DNA of 32,620 bases from Gammaproteobacteria bacterium (GTDB lineage Bacteria > Pseudomonadota > Gammaproteobacteria > SZUA-152), in contig JANTGX010000001.1 in the NCBI GenBank assembly GCA_024762755.1, positions 1 through 32,620 on the forward strand, in the 5' to 3' direction. This document shows positions 24,326-30,902 of this stretch, in pieces. Under the pieces are notes generated by a model. The model was given only the letters and a program-made list of their open reading frames with translations, had not been told where the DNA came from and made no database searches. Within the stretch, counting starts at the first letter, position 1; each line of letters opens with the position of its first letter. Made by a program: the position numbers and the translations under genes.

Positions 24326-24933
24326 GCGCCGAATCCCACCAGCAAGTAGCCAATCGGATGATAACGCTATGCTTCTGGCTGCGGGCACCTTCTTCCTATT
24401 GCGTTGCTTCGTAGCAATAATGACCCGATTCGTTATTTGCATATTCACATCAGTGCTCCAAAATTGGTCACGAGACGCTAAACTCTGTATCTGCCTTGTA
24501 TCATCGCTCACAGGAAAATGCGTCACGTGATCCGCGTCACAAAGCCTAGAAGCTACATTTTTCTCTTTACATACAAAACTTCACGGTTGTCCGCGTGAAT
24601 ACGCAGTATCTGGGTTGCTGGGGCATTGAGGCGGCAGGCGATTATTTAAACCATTGTGTACAAGGTCCAGGCGGTTCGGGGCCGGTTGACTGAGCATTAT
24701 CGTATCCATCTGCTGACAGTTCGACCTATTCATCATGGTTGCATGTTCTAGAGGGGGCTCGATCCATTGGAACGGCTTGCTATTGATCGCGGCGATTTTG
24801 CCAGTGCTTCGATACGAAAGGCCGAGTTTGAACGCTTCATCAATGTCCGGAATGCGAAAGGCGCGGAGCTATTTTAGTGGATCAAACCGGCAAGTCGGAT
24901 TCTGACAGCCGTTGGTCATGCAAAGGAGTCGTT
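24326..24933. other. AT-rich leader and intergenic region with a possible gene remnant
   Basis: 24326-24600 is the upstream region of the giant gene. It holds an 8-bp palindrome TCACGTGA (24523-24530) and a short inverted repeat TTCACG/CGTGAA (24580-24599), either of which could be an operator. 24752-24877 on the + strand is a 41-codon stretch with protein-like codon use (LDPLERLAIDRGDF, IRKAEFERFINVRN) that ends in TAG, lacks a start codon and looks like the tail of a lost gene. I cannot name its family. No complete gene is seen here. Confidence 0.45.
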
Positions 24934-25506
24934 TCAGGATTTATTGCCTGGATCCCTAGTGGCCTGTCCCGGCTGCCAGAGCACGTCGGGGCGGCCGGCG
25001 TGGCGGTTGAGGCATCGGGCGATGACGAACAGCAGATCGGAGAGCCGGTTGAGGTAGCCCAGGGCGGGGCCGGAGACGGGTTCCTGGCGGTGCAGGGCGA
25101 ACAGACGGCGCTCGGCGCGGCGGCAGACGCTGCGCGCCACATGGGCCTGTGCCGCCGCCGGGCTGCCGCCGGGGAGGATGAATTCCTTCAGCGGGGGCAG
25201 CTCGGCGTTGAGTCGGTCGAGGAGCGTCTCCAGCCAGCTCACGTGGGTCGGCTGCAGGGCCTCGCGGCCGGGGATGCTCAATTCGCCGCCGAGGTCGAAG
25301 AGGTGGTGCTGGATGCGCGTCAGGGGCTCGGCGATGTCGTCCGGAAGGGCCTGGCTGAGCAGCACGCCGAGCTGGCTGTTGAGCTCGTCCACCTCGCCAA
25401 TGGCCTCGATGCGTGGCGCCTCCTTGGCGACGCGGCTGCCATCGCCCAGGCCGGTGTCGCCGGCATCGCCGGTGCGGGTGTAGATCTTCGATAGGCGGTG
25501 CCCCAT
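24934..25506 (-). CDS. pduO: ATP:cob(I)alamin adenosyltransferase, PduO type
   Basis: This enzyme transfers the adenosyl group of ATP to cob(I)alamin or cobinamide, giving the coenzyme form. The 190-residue length is normal for a stand-alone PduO/MMAB-type protein, which forms helical-bundle trimers. The N-terminal ATP-binding region KIYTRTGDAGDTGLGDGSR (residues 7-25) is the family signature, followed by RIEAIGEVDELNSQLG. The C-terminal helix motifs ARSVCRRAERRL and YLNRLSDLLFVIAR also match. The start codon overlaps the stop of the upstream coiled-coil gene by one base (TGATG). It is the last gene of the minus-strand cobalamin run. Confidence 0.95.
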   Translation of the reverse strand: MGHRLSKIYTRTGDAGDTGLGDGSRVAKEAPRIEAIGEVDELNSQLGVLLSQALPDDIAEPLTRIQHHLFDLGGELSIPGREALQPTHVSWLETLLDRLNAELPPLKEFILPGGSPAAAQAHVARSVCRRAERRLFALHRQEPVSGPALGYLNRLSDLLFVIARCLNRHAGRPDVLWQPGQATRDPGNKS

Positions 25507-25682
25507 CAGTCGTCCTCCAATCGGCGGCGGTGCTGGGCGATCTCCACCATGGTCTCCAGGCGTACCAGGCGTTTGTCCATGTCGATGGTGCGCGCGGAGA
25601 GCGTCTCGGTGAGGCGGTTGAGGCGTTTCACCTCGTCGCTCAGGGTCAGCATCTCGCGCAGGATCTCCTTCCAGCCGGCCAT
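25506..25682 (-). CDS. Small coiled-coil protein of unknown function
   Basis: The 58-residue protein starts MAGWKEILREMLTLSDEV and has a continuous heptad pattern (about residues 8-50: L-x-x-L type spacing through VKRLNRLTETLSARTIDMDK and RLVRLETMVEI). It should form a homo- or hetero-oligomeric coiled coil in the cytosol. Its ATG overlaps the stop of the ribbon-helix-helix gene (TGATG at 25684-25680), and its own stop overlaps the pduO start in the same way. This double coupling is the best evidence that it is real. I do not recognise a family. It could be a partner of the RHH protein or an accessory to the adenosyltransferase. Confidence 0.75.
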   Translation of the reverse strand: MAGWKEILREMLTLSDEVKRLNRLTETLSARTIDMDKRLVRLETMVEIAQHRRRLEDD

Positions 25683-25966
25683 CAATCGTTCTCCTGCGCG
25701 GGCTCGTTGGCGGAGAGCCTGCGCAGGGCGTCCTCCACGGTGTGATTGGCCCGTCGGGTGGACTCGATGGCCTCCTTCAGACGCTCGGCGACCAGCTCCA
25801 TGAGTGCCTCCGGGGCCTCCTCGTCGGTCTCGCCGGCGGGTTGGTAGGCGTCGATGGCCCGGCGCACCACCTCGGTGGCCGAGATGCCCTCGTTGCGGGA
25901 GATCAGGCTGAGTTTGCTGACATTCTCCTCGGTGACCAGGAATTGCTTGCGCAGGAGTTCGGCCAT
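25682..25966 (-). CDS. Ribbon-helix-helix (CopG/Arc-like) DNA-binding protein
   Basis: I set the start at 25966 (MAELLRKQFLVTEEN), where GAGGA lies at good spacing. The open frame reaches 26041 but without a ribosome-binding site. The 94-residue protein begins with the RHH pattern: a beta-strand (KQFLVTE) followed by VSKLSLISRNEGISATEVVRRAIDAY, in which 'SATEVVRRAID' is the typical second helix. The C-terminal half is acidic and helical (ALMELVAERLKEAIESTRR). RHH proteins are dimeric repressors, antitoxins or partition factors. The gene is 81 bases downstream of cobS and coupled to the coiled-coil gene. Autoregulation of this unit or control of cobalamin genes is a guess. Confidence 0.8.
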   Translation of the reverse strand: MAELLRKQFLVTEENVSKLSLISRNEGISATEVVRRAIDAYQPAGETDEEAPEALMELVAERLKEAIESTRRANHTVEDALRRLSANEPAQEND

Positions 25967-26047
25967 GTCGGTGTCCTCGTCGGTGGCTGCTCGTGGGGAT
26001 GAGAAGAGTATAGTTGCCGAAGTCGGCATACACAAGCACATACATAC

Positions 26048-26794
26048 CTAGTCCGTGCCGAGCAGGGCGAGCAACACCGCGGCCTCGGCCATCTCGGTCA
26101 GGGCGCCGGCCACGTCGCCGGTGCTGCCGCCGAGACGCTGCAGGCTGAGGGCGCGCAGGGCCACGGTCAGGGCGCACACCAGGGCCACGGCCCAAACCCC
26201 GGCCACACCGGCCAGCAGGGGGGCGGCGAGGGCGCTGGCGATGACCGCCGCCCAGGCGGCACGGCGCGGCAGGTGACGGGTGAGTGCGGCGCCGAAGCCA
26301 TCGTCGCGCGCGCTGGGGGTGGTGAGGAAGAGCGCCAGCGCGGCACCGCGGCCGAGGCTCGGGGCGAGCAGCAGGGCCAGTGGCAGGGCGCCGTCCTGGG
26401 TGCTCGTCAGCAGGGCCTGCAGGGCAGCGAACTTGAGGATCAGCAACAGGCCGATGGCGATGACCGCGGCGGCACCCGAGCGGGGGTCCTGCATGATGCG
26501 CAGGCTGCGCGCGCGGTCACCGTGGCCACCCAGCCAGGCATCGGCGCTGTCGCCCAGGCCGTCCAGATGCAGGCCGCCGGTGATTCCCACCCAAAAAACC
26601 AGTAAGAGGGCGGCGAGGACCCCCGGCGGCAGGTCGGCGCCGAGACCCGCCGCGGCCCAGAGCAGGAAGCCGATGAGCAGGCCGACGAGGGGGAAGAACG
26701 GCGCCGAACACCCACCGAGGGCTGCGTCGTAGTGCGTCAGGCGCGGCGTCGGGATGCGGGTGAGGAACTGCAGCGCGGCCCACCAGGCCTTCAT
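26048..26794 (-). CDS. cobS: Adenosylcobinamide-GDP ribazoletransferase (cobalamin synthase)
   Basis: CobS joins adenosylcobinamide-GDP to alpha-ribazole (or its 5'-phosphate), the last assembly step of the nucleotide loop, in the inner membrane. The 248-residue length is typical. Family features are visible: the N-terminal LQFLTRIPTP motif and the catalytic GGLHLDGLGDSADAWLGG region (Asp-rich, metal-binding), then RIMQDPRSGAAAVIA. Six or so hydrophobic spans follow. The ATG overlaps the stop of cobC in an ATGA (26794-26791). It is therefore coupled to the phosphatase acting in the same step. Confidence 0.96.
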   Translation of the reverse strand: MKAWWAALQFLTRIPTPRLTHYDAALGGCSAPFFPLVGLLIGFLLWAAAGLGADLPPGVLAALLLVFWVGITGGLHLDGLGDSADAWLGGHGDRARSLRIMQDPRSGAAAVIAIGLLLILKFAALQALLTSTQDGALPLALLLAPSLGRGAALALFLTTPSARDDGFGAALTRHLPRRAAWAAVIASALAAPLLAGVAGVWAVALVCALTVALRALSLQRLGGSTGDVAGALTEMAEAAVLLALLGTD

Positions 26795-27399
26795 GGCTGT
26801 GCCCCATGGGCCACCAGGCGGGCGCTGGGCACGCCGTCCACGCGCGACACATGCAGGCGGCTGCGACAGGCGTAGGGCACCTCCACCTGGTGCAGCTTGA
26901 GCAGCGGGATGCCCAGGATGTGGTGCAGCAGGACGCGGATGGTGCCGCCGTGGGTGACCAGCAACAGGTGCCGCCCGGGCGGTGCCGCCAACAGGGCCTG
27001 CCAGGCGTCGATGGTGCGCGCGGTGAAGTCGCCGAGGGTCTCGCCGCCGTGTGGGGTGTGGCGCACGGGATCGCGCCAAAAGCGGCCCAGGGCGGCGGCC
27101 TCGTGCTGCATCAGGGTGGCGGCGGTGAGGCCCTCCCAGCGACCGAAGTCGATCTCCGTCAGGCCCGGCGCCAGCAGCAGTGGCAGCCGGTGGCGCGCGG
27201 CCAGGCGCTCGGCGAAGGCCCGGCAGCGGCTCAGGGGCGAGCTGACCAGGGCGTCCCAGGGGCAGTCACCGTGCAGGGCGCGGTACATCTGCAGCCAGCC
27301 GCGGCCGGTGAGGGGGTCGTCGGTCTGCCCGCGGTAGCGTGGTCCGCCGCAGGGTTCGCCGTGGCGCAGCAGGTCGACGATCAGCGACGGCCCGCTCAC
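26791..27399 (-). CDS. cobC: Alpha-ribazole phosphatase (histidine phosphatase family)
   Basis: CobC removes the 5'-phosphate of alpha-ribazole-P (or of adenosylcobalamin-P). The start is a GTG at 27399 that overlaps the cobT stop (GTGA), giving 202 residues. The frame is open far upstream but antisense-like there. The phosphoglycerate-mutase-type active site is seen: LLRHGE (Arg12-His13-Gly14), then SSPLSRCRAFAERL, the GLTEIDFGRWEG segment and LLVTHGGTIRVLL with the second catalytic His. The order cobT-cobC-cobS with overlaps at both ends suggests a single translational unit. Confidence 0.95.
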   Translation of the reverse strand: MSGPSLIVDLLRHGEPCGGPRYRGQTDDPLTGRGWLQMYRALHGDCPWDALVSSPLSRCRAFAERLAARHRLPLLLAPGLTEIDFGRWEGLTAATLMQHEAAALGRFWRDPVRHTPHGGETLGDFTARTIDAWQALLAAPPGRHLLLVTHGGTIRVLLHHILGIPLLKLHQVEVPYACRSRLHVSRVDGVPSARLVAHGAQP

Positions 27400-28457
27400 G
27401 ACGGCGTCGGGGTGTCGCTCACCCCCGCCTCGGCGAAGGTGGCCATGTCCCGATGCAGGGCGCAGGCCTGGCGCAGCAGGGGCACGGCCAGCGCGGCGCC
27501 GCTGCCTTCGCCCAGGCGCAGGCCGAGGTCGAGCAGGGGCTCGGCGCACAAGGCCTCGAGCACACGCCGGTGACCGGGCTCGGCCGAGCGGTGGGCGAAC
27601 AACAGCCAATCGCGCACCGTCGGCTGGATGCGCACGGCGAGCAGGGCGGCGACGCTGGTGATGAAGCCGTCGACCAGGGCCGGCAGCCCGCGCTGCGCCG
27701 CGGCGATATAGCTGCCGGTGAGGGCGGCGATCTCGAAGCCACCCAGGCGGCGCAGGATCTCGAGGGGATCGTCGCCGGCCCCGGCGTGGCGATCCACGGC
27801 CTGCTGCACGATGGCCGCCTTGCGCGCCACGCCGGCGGCGTCCAGGCCGGTGCCGGGGCCGGTGAGGGCACTGGCCGGCAGGCCGAGCAGGGCGCAGGCG
27901 CAGGCGCTGGCACTGGCGGTGTTGCCGATGCCCATCTCGCCGCCGAGCAGGAGCTGCGCGCCGGTGTTCAGCGCGCGCTGCACCGCCTGGCGCCCGGCGT
28001 ACAGGGCGCTGGCACACTGCTCGGTGGTCATGGCGGGGCCGAGCAGGGCGTTGGCCGTGCCGGGCCCCAGGTGTACCCGCTGCACATCGGCCAGGGGGCC
28101 GGGGTCGTTGACGCAGCCCAGATCGACCACCTCCAGGCGGGCGCCGAGGCCGCGCGCGAGGACGTTGATGGCGGCCCCGCCGCGGGCGAAGTTCTTCACC
28201 ATCTCGCCGGTGACCGCCTGCGGGAAGGCCGATACCCCGGCCTCGGCCAGGCCGTGATCGGCGGCGAAGACGCAGATGGCGACCCGCTCGCAACTAGGGC
28301 TAGCACTGGCCTGGCGAGCGGCCAGCCAGATGGCCAGATCCTCCAGTCGGCCCAATGCCCCCGGCGGCTTGGTGAGCTGCCGCTGATGGGCCTCGGCGGC
28401 GGCCCCGGCAGCGGGGTCGAGGGCGGCGGCGGGGCGCTGCAGCCAGTCTTCGTTCAT
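27396..28457 (-). CDS. cobT: Nicotinate-nucleotide--dimethylbenzimidazole phosphoribosyltransferase
   Basis: CobT makes alpha-ribazole-5'-phosphate from the lower-ligand base and nicotinate mononucleotide. At 353 residues it has the standard length. The N-terminal LTKPPGALGRLEDLA segment and VCVFAADHGLAEAGVSAFP are strong family signatures. GEMGIGNTASA and the C-terminal LGEGSGAALA are also present, the latter placing the catalytic Glu at residue 317, the same number as in Salmonella CobT. GAGGAA precedes the ATG. It starts 30 bases after the cobU stop and overlaps cobC by four bases. Confidence 0.97.
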   Translation of the reverse strand: MNEDWLQRPAAALDPAAGAAAEAHQRQLTKPPGALGRLEDLAIWLAARQASASPSCERVAICVFAADHGLAEAGVSAFPQAVTGEMVKNFARGGAAINVLARGLGARLEVVDLGCVNDPGPLADVQRVHLGPGTANALLGPAMTTEQCASALYAGRQAVQRALNTGAQLLLGGEMGIGNTASASACACALLGLPASALTGPGTGLDAAGVARKAAIVQQAVDRHAGAGDDPLEILRRLGGFEIAALTGSYIAAAQRGLPALVDGFITSVAALLAVRIQPTVRDWLLFAHRSAEPGHRRVLEALCAEPLLDLGLRLGEGSGAALAVPLLRQACALHRDMATFAEAGVSDTPTPS

Positions 28458-28478
28458 GGCGTGTTCCTCGTCGATGGG

Positions 28479-28500
28479 GGCGCCGGGTCAGCCCGGCGCC
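28479..28500. other. Perfect 9-bp stem-loop over the cobU stop codon
   Basis: The arms GGCGCCGGG and CCCGGCGCC enclose a 4-base TCAG loop that contains the cobU stop. No T run follows, so termination is unlikely. It could tune transcript stability or coupling between cobU and cobT, but palindromes are also common by chance in GC-rich DNA. Confidence 0.4.
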
Positions 28501-28997
28501 GGTTTCAGGGTCAATGGCAGGCCGGCGGCGCACAGGGTGACGCGGTCGCAGAGGGCGGCGAGGTCCTGGTGCAGACGGCCGTTTTCGTCGACGAAGCGGC
28601 GCGTCAGGCGACCCAAGGGGATGACCCCGAGGCCCACCTCGTTGCCTACCAGGATGAGCCGGCCGGGCAAGTGTGGGAGGCTCGTCAACAGGGCCCGTCG
28701 GTGGGCCGCGAAATCGTCGGCGAGGACGTTGTTCAGCCACAGGGTGAGGCAGTCCACCAGCAGGCAGCGGTCGGCGGCGGCCTCGGCGCGCAGGGCGCCG
28801 GCCAGGTCCCGGGGCTCCTCCACGGTGCGCCAGTGGGCGGGGCGTTCGGCGCGGTGACGGGCGATGCGCGTGGCCATCTCCTCGTCCTCCGCACTGGCCG
28901 TGGCGATGACGCAGACCGCCAGGCCGCTGTCCGCGGCGCGTTGCTGGGCCAGGCGACTCTTGCCCGAACGAGCGCCGCCGAGGATCAGCTCGCGCAT
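28488..28997 (-). CDS. cobU: Adenosylcobinamide kinase / adenosylcobinamide-phosphate guanylyltransferase
   Basis: CobU phosphorylates adenosylcobinamide and then attaches GMP, activating it for CobS. From the ATG at 28997 the protein has 169 residues, as is usual; the open frame further upstream crosses the divergent btuF start and is rejected. The P-loop GGARSGKS is at residues 7-14, the conserved RIARHRAERPAHW segment carries the guanylylated His (His48 here), and LLVDCLTLWLNN and GNEVGLGVIP are family motifs. It is the first gene of the minus-strand run cobU-cobT-cobC-cobS-RHH-coiled coil-pduO. A perfect 9-bp stem-loop covers its stop codon. Confidence 0.96.
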   Translation of the reverse strand: MRELILGGARSGKSRLAQQRAADSGLAVCVIATASAEDEEMATRIARHRAERPAHWRTVEEPRDLAGALRAEAAADRCLLVDCLTLWLNNVLADDFAAHRRALLTSLPHLPGRLILVGNEVGLGVIPLGRLTRRFVDENGRLHQDLAALCDRVTLCAAGLPLTLKPAPG

Positions 28998-29035
28998 GGC
29001 GCTATACTGCCGTCGATCACGCGTCGGGAGACCCC

Positions 29036-29935
29036 ATGCAGCACGCCGCCATCCTGTTGTTCTGCCTGCTTTCCGTGGCCTTGCCATGGTCGCCGCCAGC
29101 CGCCGCCGGCCCCCTCGAGGTGACCGACGACAGCGGCGAGACGGTACGCCTCGCGCGGCCGGCGCAGCGCATCGTCAGCCTCGCGCCACACGCCACCGAG
29201 CTGTTGTTCAGCGCCGGCGCCGGCGATCGCGTGGTGGGGGTGGTGGACTACAGCGACTATCCGCCCGCGGCGCGCCGCCTGCCGCGCGTCGGCGGCTACA
29301 ATGCGCTGGACCTGGAGGCCATCCTCGCCCTGCGCCCGGACTTGGTGGTGGGCTGGGCCAGCGGCAACCCGCCGGGCCTGGCCGAGCAGTTGCGCGGCCT
29401 GGGGCTGACGGTGTTCCTCAGCGAGCCGCGTCGGTTGGAGGACATCGCCAGCAACCTGCAACGCCTCGGTCGCCTGGCCGGTACCGAGGTCGTGGCCTCG
29501 CGCGTTGCCGCCGACTTCCGCCGGCGTCTGCAGGATCTGCGCGCGCGCTACGCCGAGCGGCCGCCGGTGCGTGTGTTCTACCAGATCTGGCATCGCCCAC
29601 TGCTGACGATCAACGGCGAACACCTGATCAGCAAGGTGATTCGCCTGTGCGGCGGGCGCAACGTCTTCGCCGATCTGCCGGTATTGGTGCCCACCCTGGA
29701 CATCGAGGCGGTGTTGGCGGCGGACCCGGAGGTCATCGTGCGCGGTGTGCGTGCCGACGCCGACGAGGACTGGACCGCCTTCTGGCGGCGCTGGCCACAG
29801 CTGCGTGCGGTGCGCGAGGGCCAGCTCATCGGTCTGCCGGCCGACTTGCTGCAGCGCCCCACGCTGCGCCTGCTGGAGGGCGCGCAACAGCTGTGCGAGG
29901 CCCTGGAGACGGTGCGCCGGCATCGGTCGCCGTGA
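29036..29935 (+). CDS. btuF: Cobalamin-binding periplasmic protein (BtuF-like)
   Basis: The 299-residue protein has a signal peptide (about residues 1-24, LLFCLLSVALPWSPPAAA). The rest is a type III (helical-backbone) binding protein of the BtuF/FhuD class: VTDDSGETVRLARPAQRIVSLAPHATELLF in parts near the N-terminus, GVVDYSDYPPAARRLPRVGGYNALD in the first lobe, then LRPDLVVGW, and HLISKVIRLCGGRNVFAD in the second lobe. The 'D-Y-P..A...PRVG' segment is typical for BtuF. It is divergent from cobU with 38 bases between starts, and a possible -10 element TATACT lies at 29002-29007 for this gene. The matching BtuC and BtuD are not in the window. Convergent with tonB. Confidence 0.92.
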   Translation: MQHAAILLFCLLSVALPWSPPAAAGPLEVTDDSGETVRLARPAQRIVSLAPHATELLFSAGAGDRVVGVVDYSDYPPAARRLPRVGGYNALDLEAILALRPDLVVGWASGNPPGLAEQLRGLGLTVFLSEPRRLEDIASNLQRLGRLAGTEVVASRVAADFRRRLQDLRARYAERPPVRVFYQIWHRPLLTINGEHLISKVIRLCGGRNVFADLPVLVPTLDIEAVLAADPEVIVRGVRADADEDWTAFWRRWPQLRAVREGQLIGLPADLLQRPTLRLLEGAQQLCEALETVRRHRSP

Positions 29936-29993
29936 GGCCCCGCGCTTGTCCGGGCTGCGTCGAGTCCCATGCCGACCGTGCGGCGCCACGGGC

Positions 29994-30860
29994 TCAACCC
30001 GCCTGCAGCCGGTAGATCACCGGCAGACGCAGTTGCAGAGGGGCGAAGTCCGCCGGCAGGGGCAGGCGCTCCACCCGGTGCAGGGCGCGCAGGGCGGCCC
30101 GATCCAGCACCGCGTGGCCGGAGCTGTGCAGCAGCCGGATGTCGCGTAGCCGGCCGTCGGCATCGATGCGCAGGCCCAGCAGCACCTCCCCCTCCCAACC
30201 GCGCCGCCGCGCCCGCGGCGGATAGGTCAGGTGGCGCGCCAGGCGGCTGCGCAACGCGCCGAGTAATTGATTGCGCAGGGCCTCGCGGCGGGCCGACTGG
30301 GTGTCGGCTGCGGCGGCGGGCTTCGAGCGGCTCGCCTCGCCCATTGCGCCGACGGGGGACGCCTCGGTGGGCATTGCCGCGACGCTGGGCGTTGCTGCCC
30401 GGGCCCTGGTCGGCCGCGGTGGCGGCTTGGCCGGTGGCGCGAGGGGGCGTCGGGCGGGTTTGTCGATATCTGCAGCGGCGGCCTTTGCTGCCCGCGGCTC
30501 GGCCGGGCCAGCGATCCTGCTCGATGCCCGACCGGCGGCCTTCGGTGTGGGGCTCTCCTCGGCGGATGGCTGGGTCTCTGCCGTGCTGTCTTCTCCGGCA
30601 TGCGCTTTGGTGCCCTCTCCAAATCGCTCCCCAGGCCTCTCGCCCATGCCTTCCCCGGCAGGCTCCCCGGCCTGCGACTGGGGAGTGAGCACGGCACGGA
30701 TGTAGGGTGCGCCGAGGGCGGCCGGCGGCACGGCCGGGCCTCGTCCGGCCAGCAGCAGGGCGTGCAGCAGCAGGGAGAGCACGACGAAGCCCAACAGGCG
30801 CCAGGGCGGCCCCGCGGGTGACGCGGGCGCGCCCTGCGCCATGCCTCCGCCGGGTGTCAT
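29994..30860 (-). CDS. tonB: TonB energy transducer
   Basis: The 288-residue protein has a short cytosolic N-terminus, one membrane span (about residues 20-40, LLGFVVLSLLLHALLLAG, including the Ser/His pair of the TonB span), and a long low-complexity periplasmic region rich in Ala, Glu, Pro and Arg. A classical TonB C-terminal domain closes it: YPPRARRRGWEGEVLLGLRI, then DGRLRDIRLLHSSGHAVLDRAAL and PLQLRLPVIYRL. It starts 42 bases after the receptor stop on the same strand, so it is probably dedicated to that receptor. It is not related in architecture to the AgmX-like protein at 16857-17828 beyond the general rod plan. Confidence 0.92.
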   Translation of the reverse strand: MTPGGGMAQGAPASPAGPPWRLLGFVVLSLLLHALLLAGRGPAVPPAALGAPYIRAVLTPQSQAGEPAGEGMGERPGERFGEGTKAHAGEDSTAETQPSAEESPTPKAAGRASSRIAGPAEPRAAKAAAADIDKPARRPLAPPAKPPPRPTRARAATPSVAAMPTEASPVGAMGEASRSKPAAAADTQSARREALRNQLLGALRSRLARHLTYPPRARRRGWEGEVLLGLRIDADGRLRDIRLLHSSGHAVLDRAALRALHRVERLPLPADFAPLQLRLPVIYRLQAG

Positions 30861-30902
30861 CTCAACGTCACCGCGCCCGCCTGCGCCACTGTCTCGCGCC
30901 GC

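Noticed and set aside
24326..24600. Cyclic-di-GMP (GEMM) riboswitch in the leader of the giant gene
   Set aside because: I looked for the GEMM core and tetraloop-receptor pattern and did not see it; only short palindromes are present.
28998..29035. Cobalamin riboswitch upstream of cobU or btuF
   Set aside because: The space is only 38 bases, too short for the aptamer, and no B12-box-like sequence was seen in the other gaps of the region.
27339..29123. A long + strand open frame opposite cobC, cobT and cobU
   Set aside because: The sense strand encodes three enzymes with conserved motifs; the antisense product is Gly/Ala/Gln-rich with no recognisable domain.
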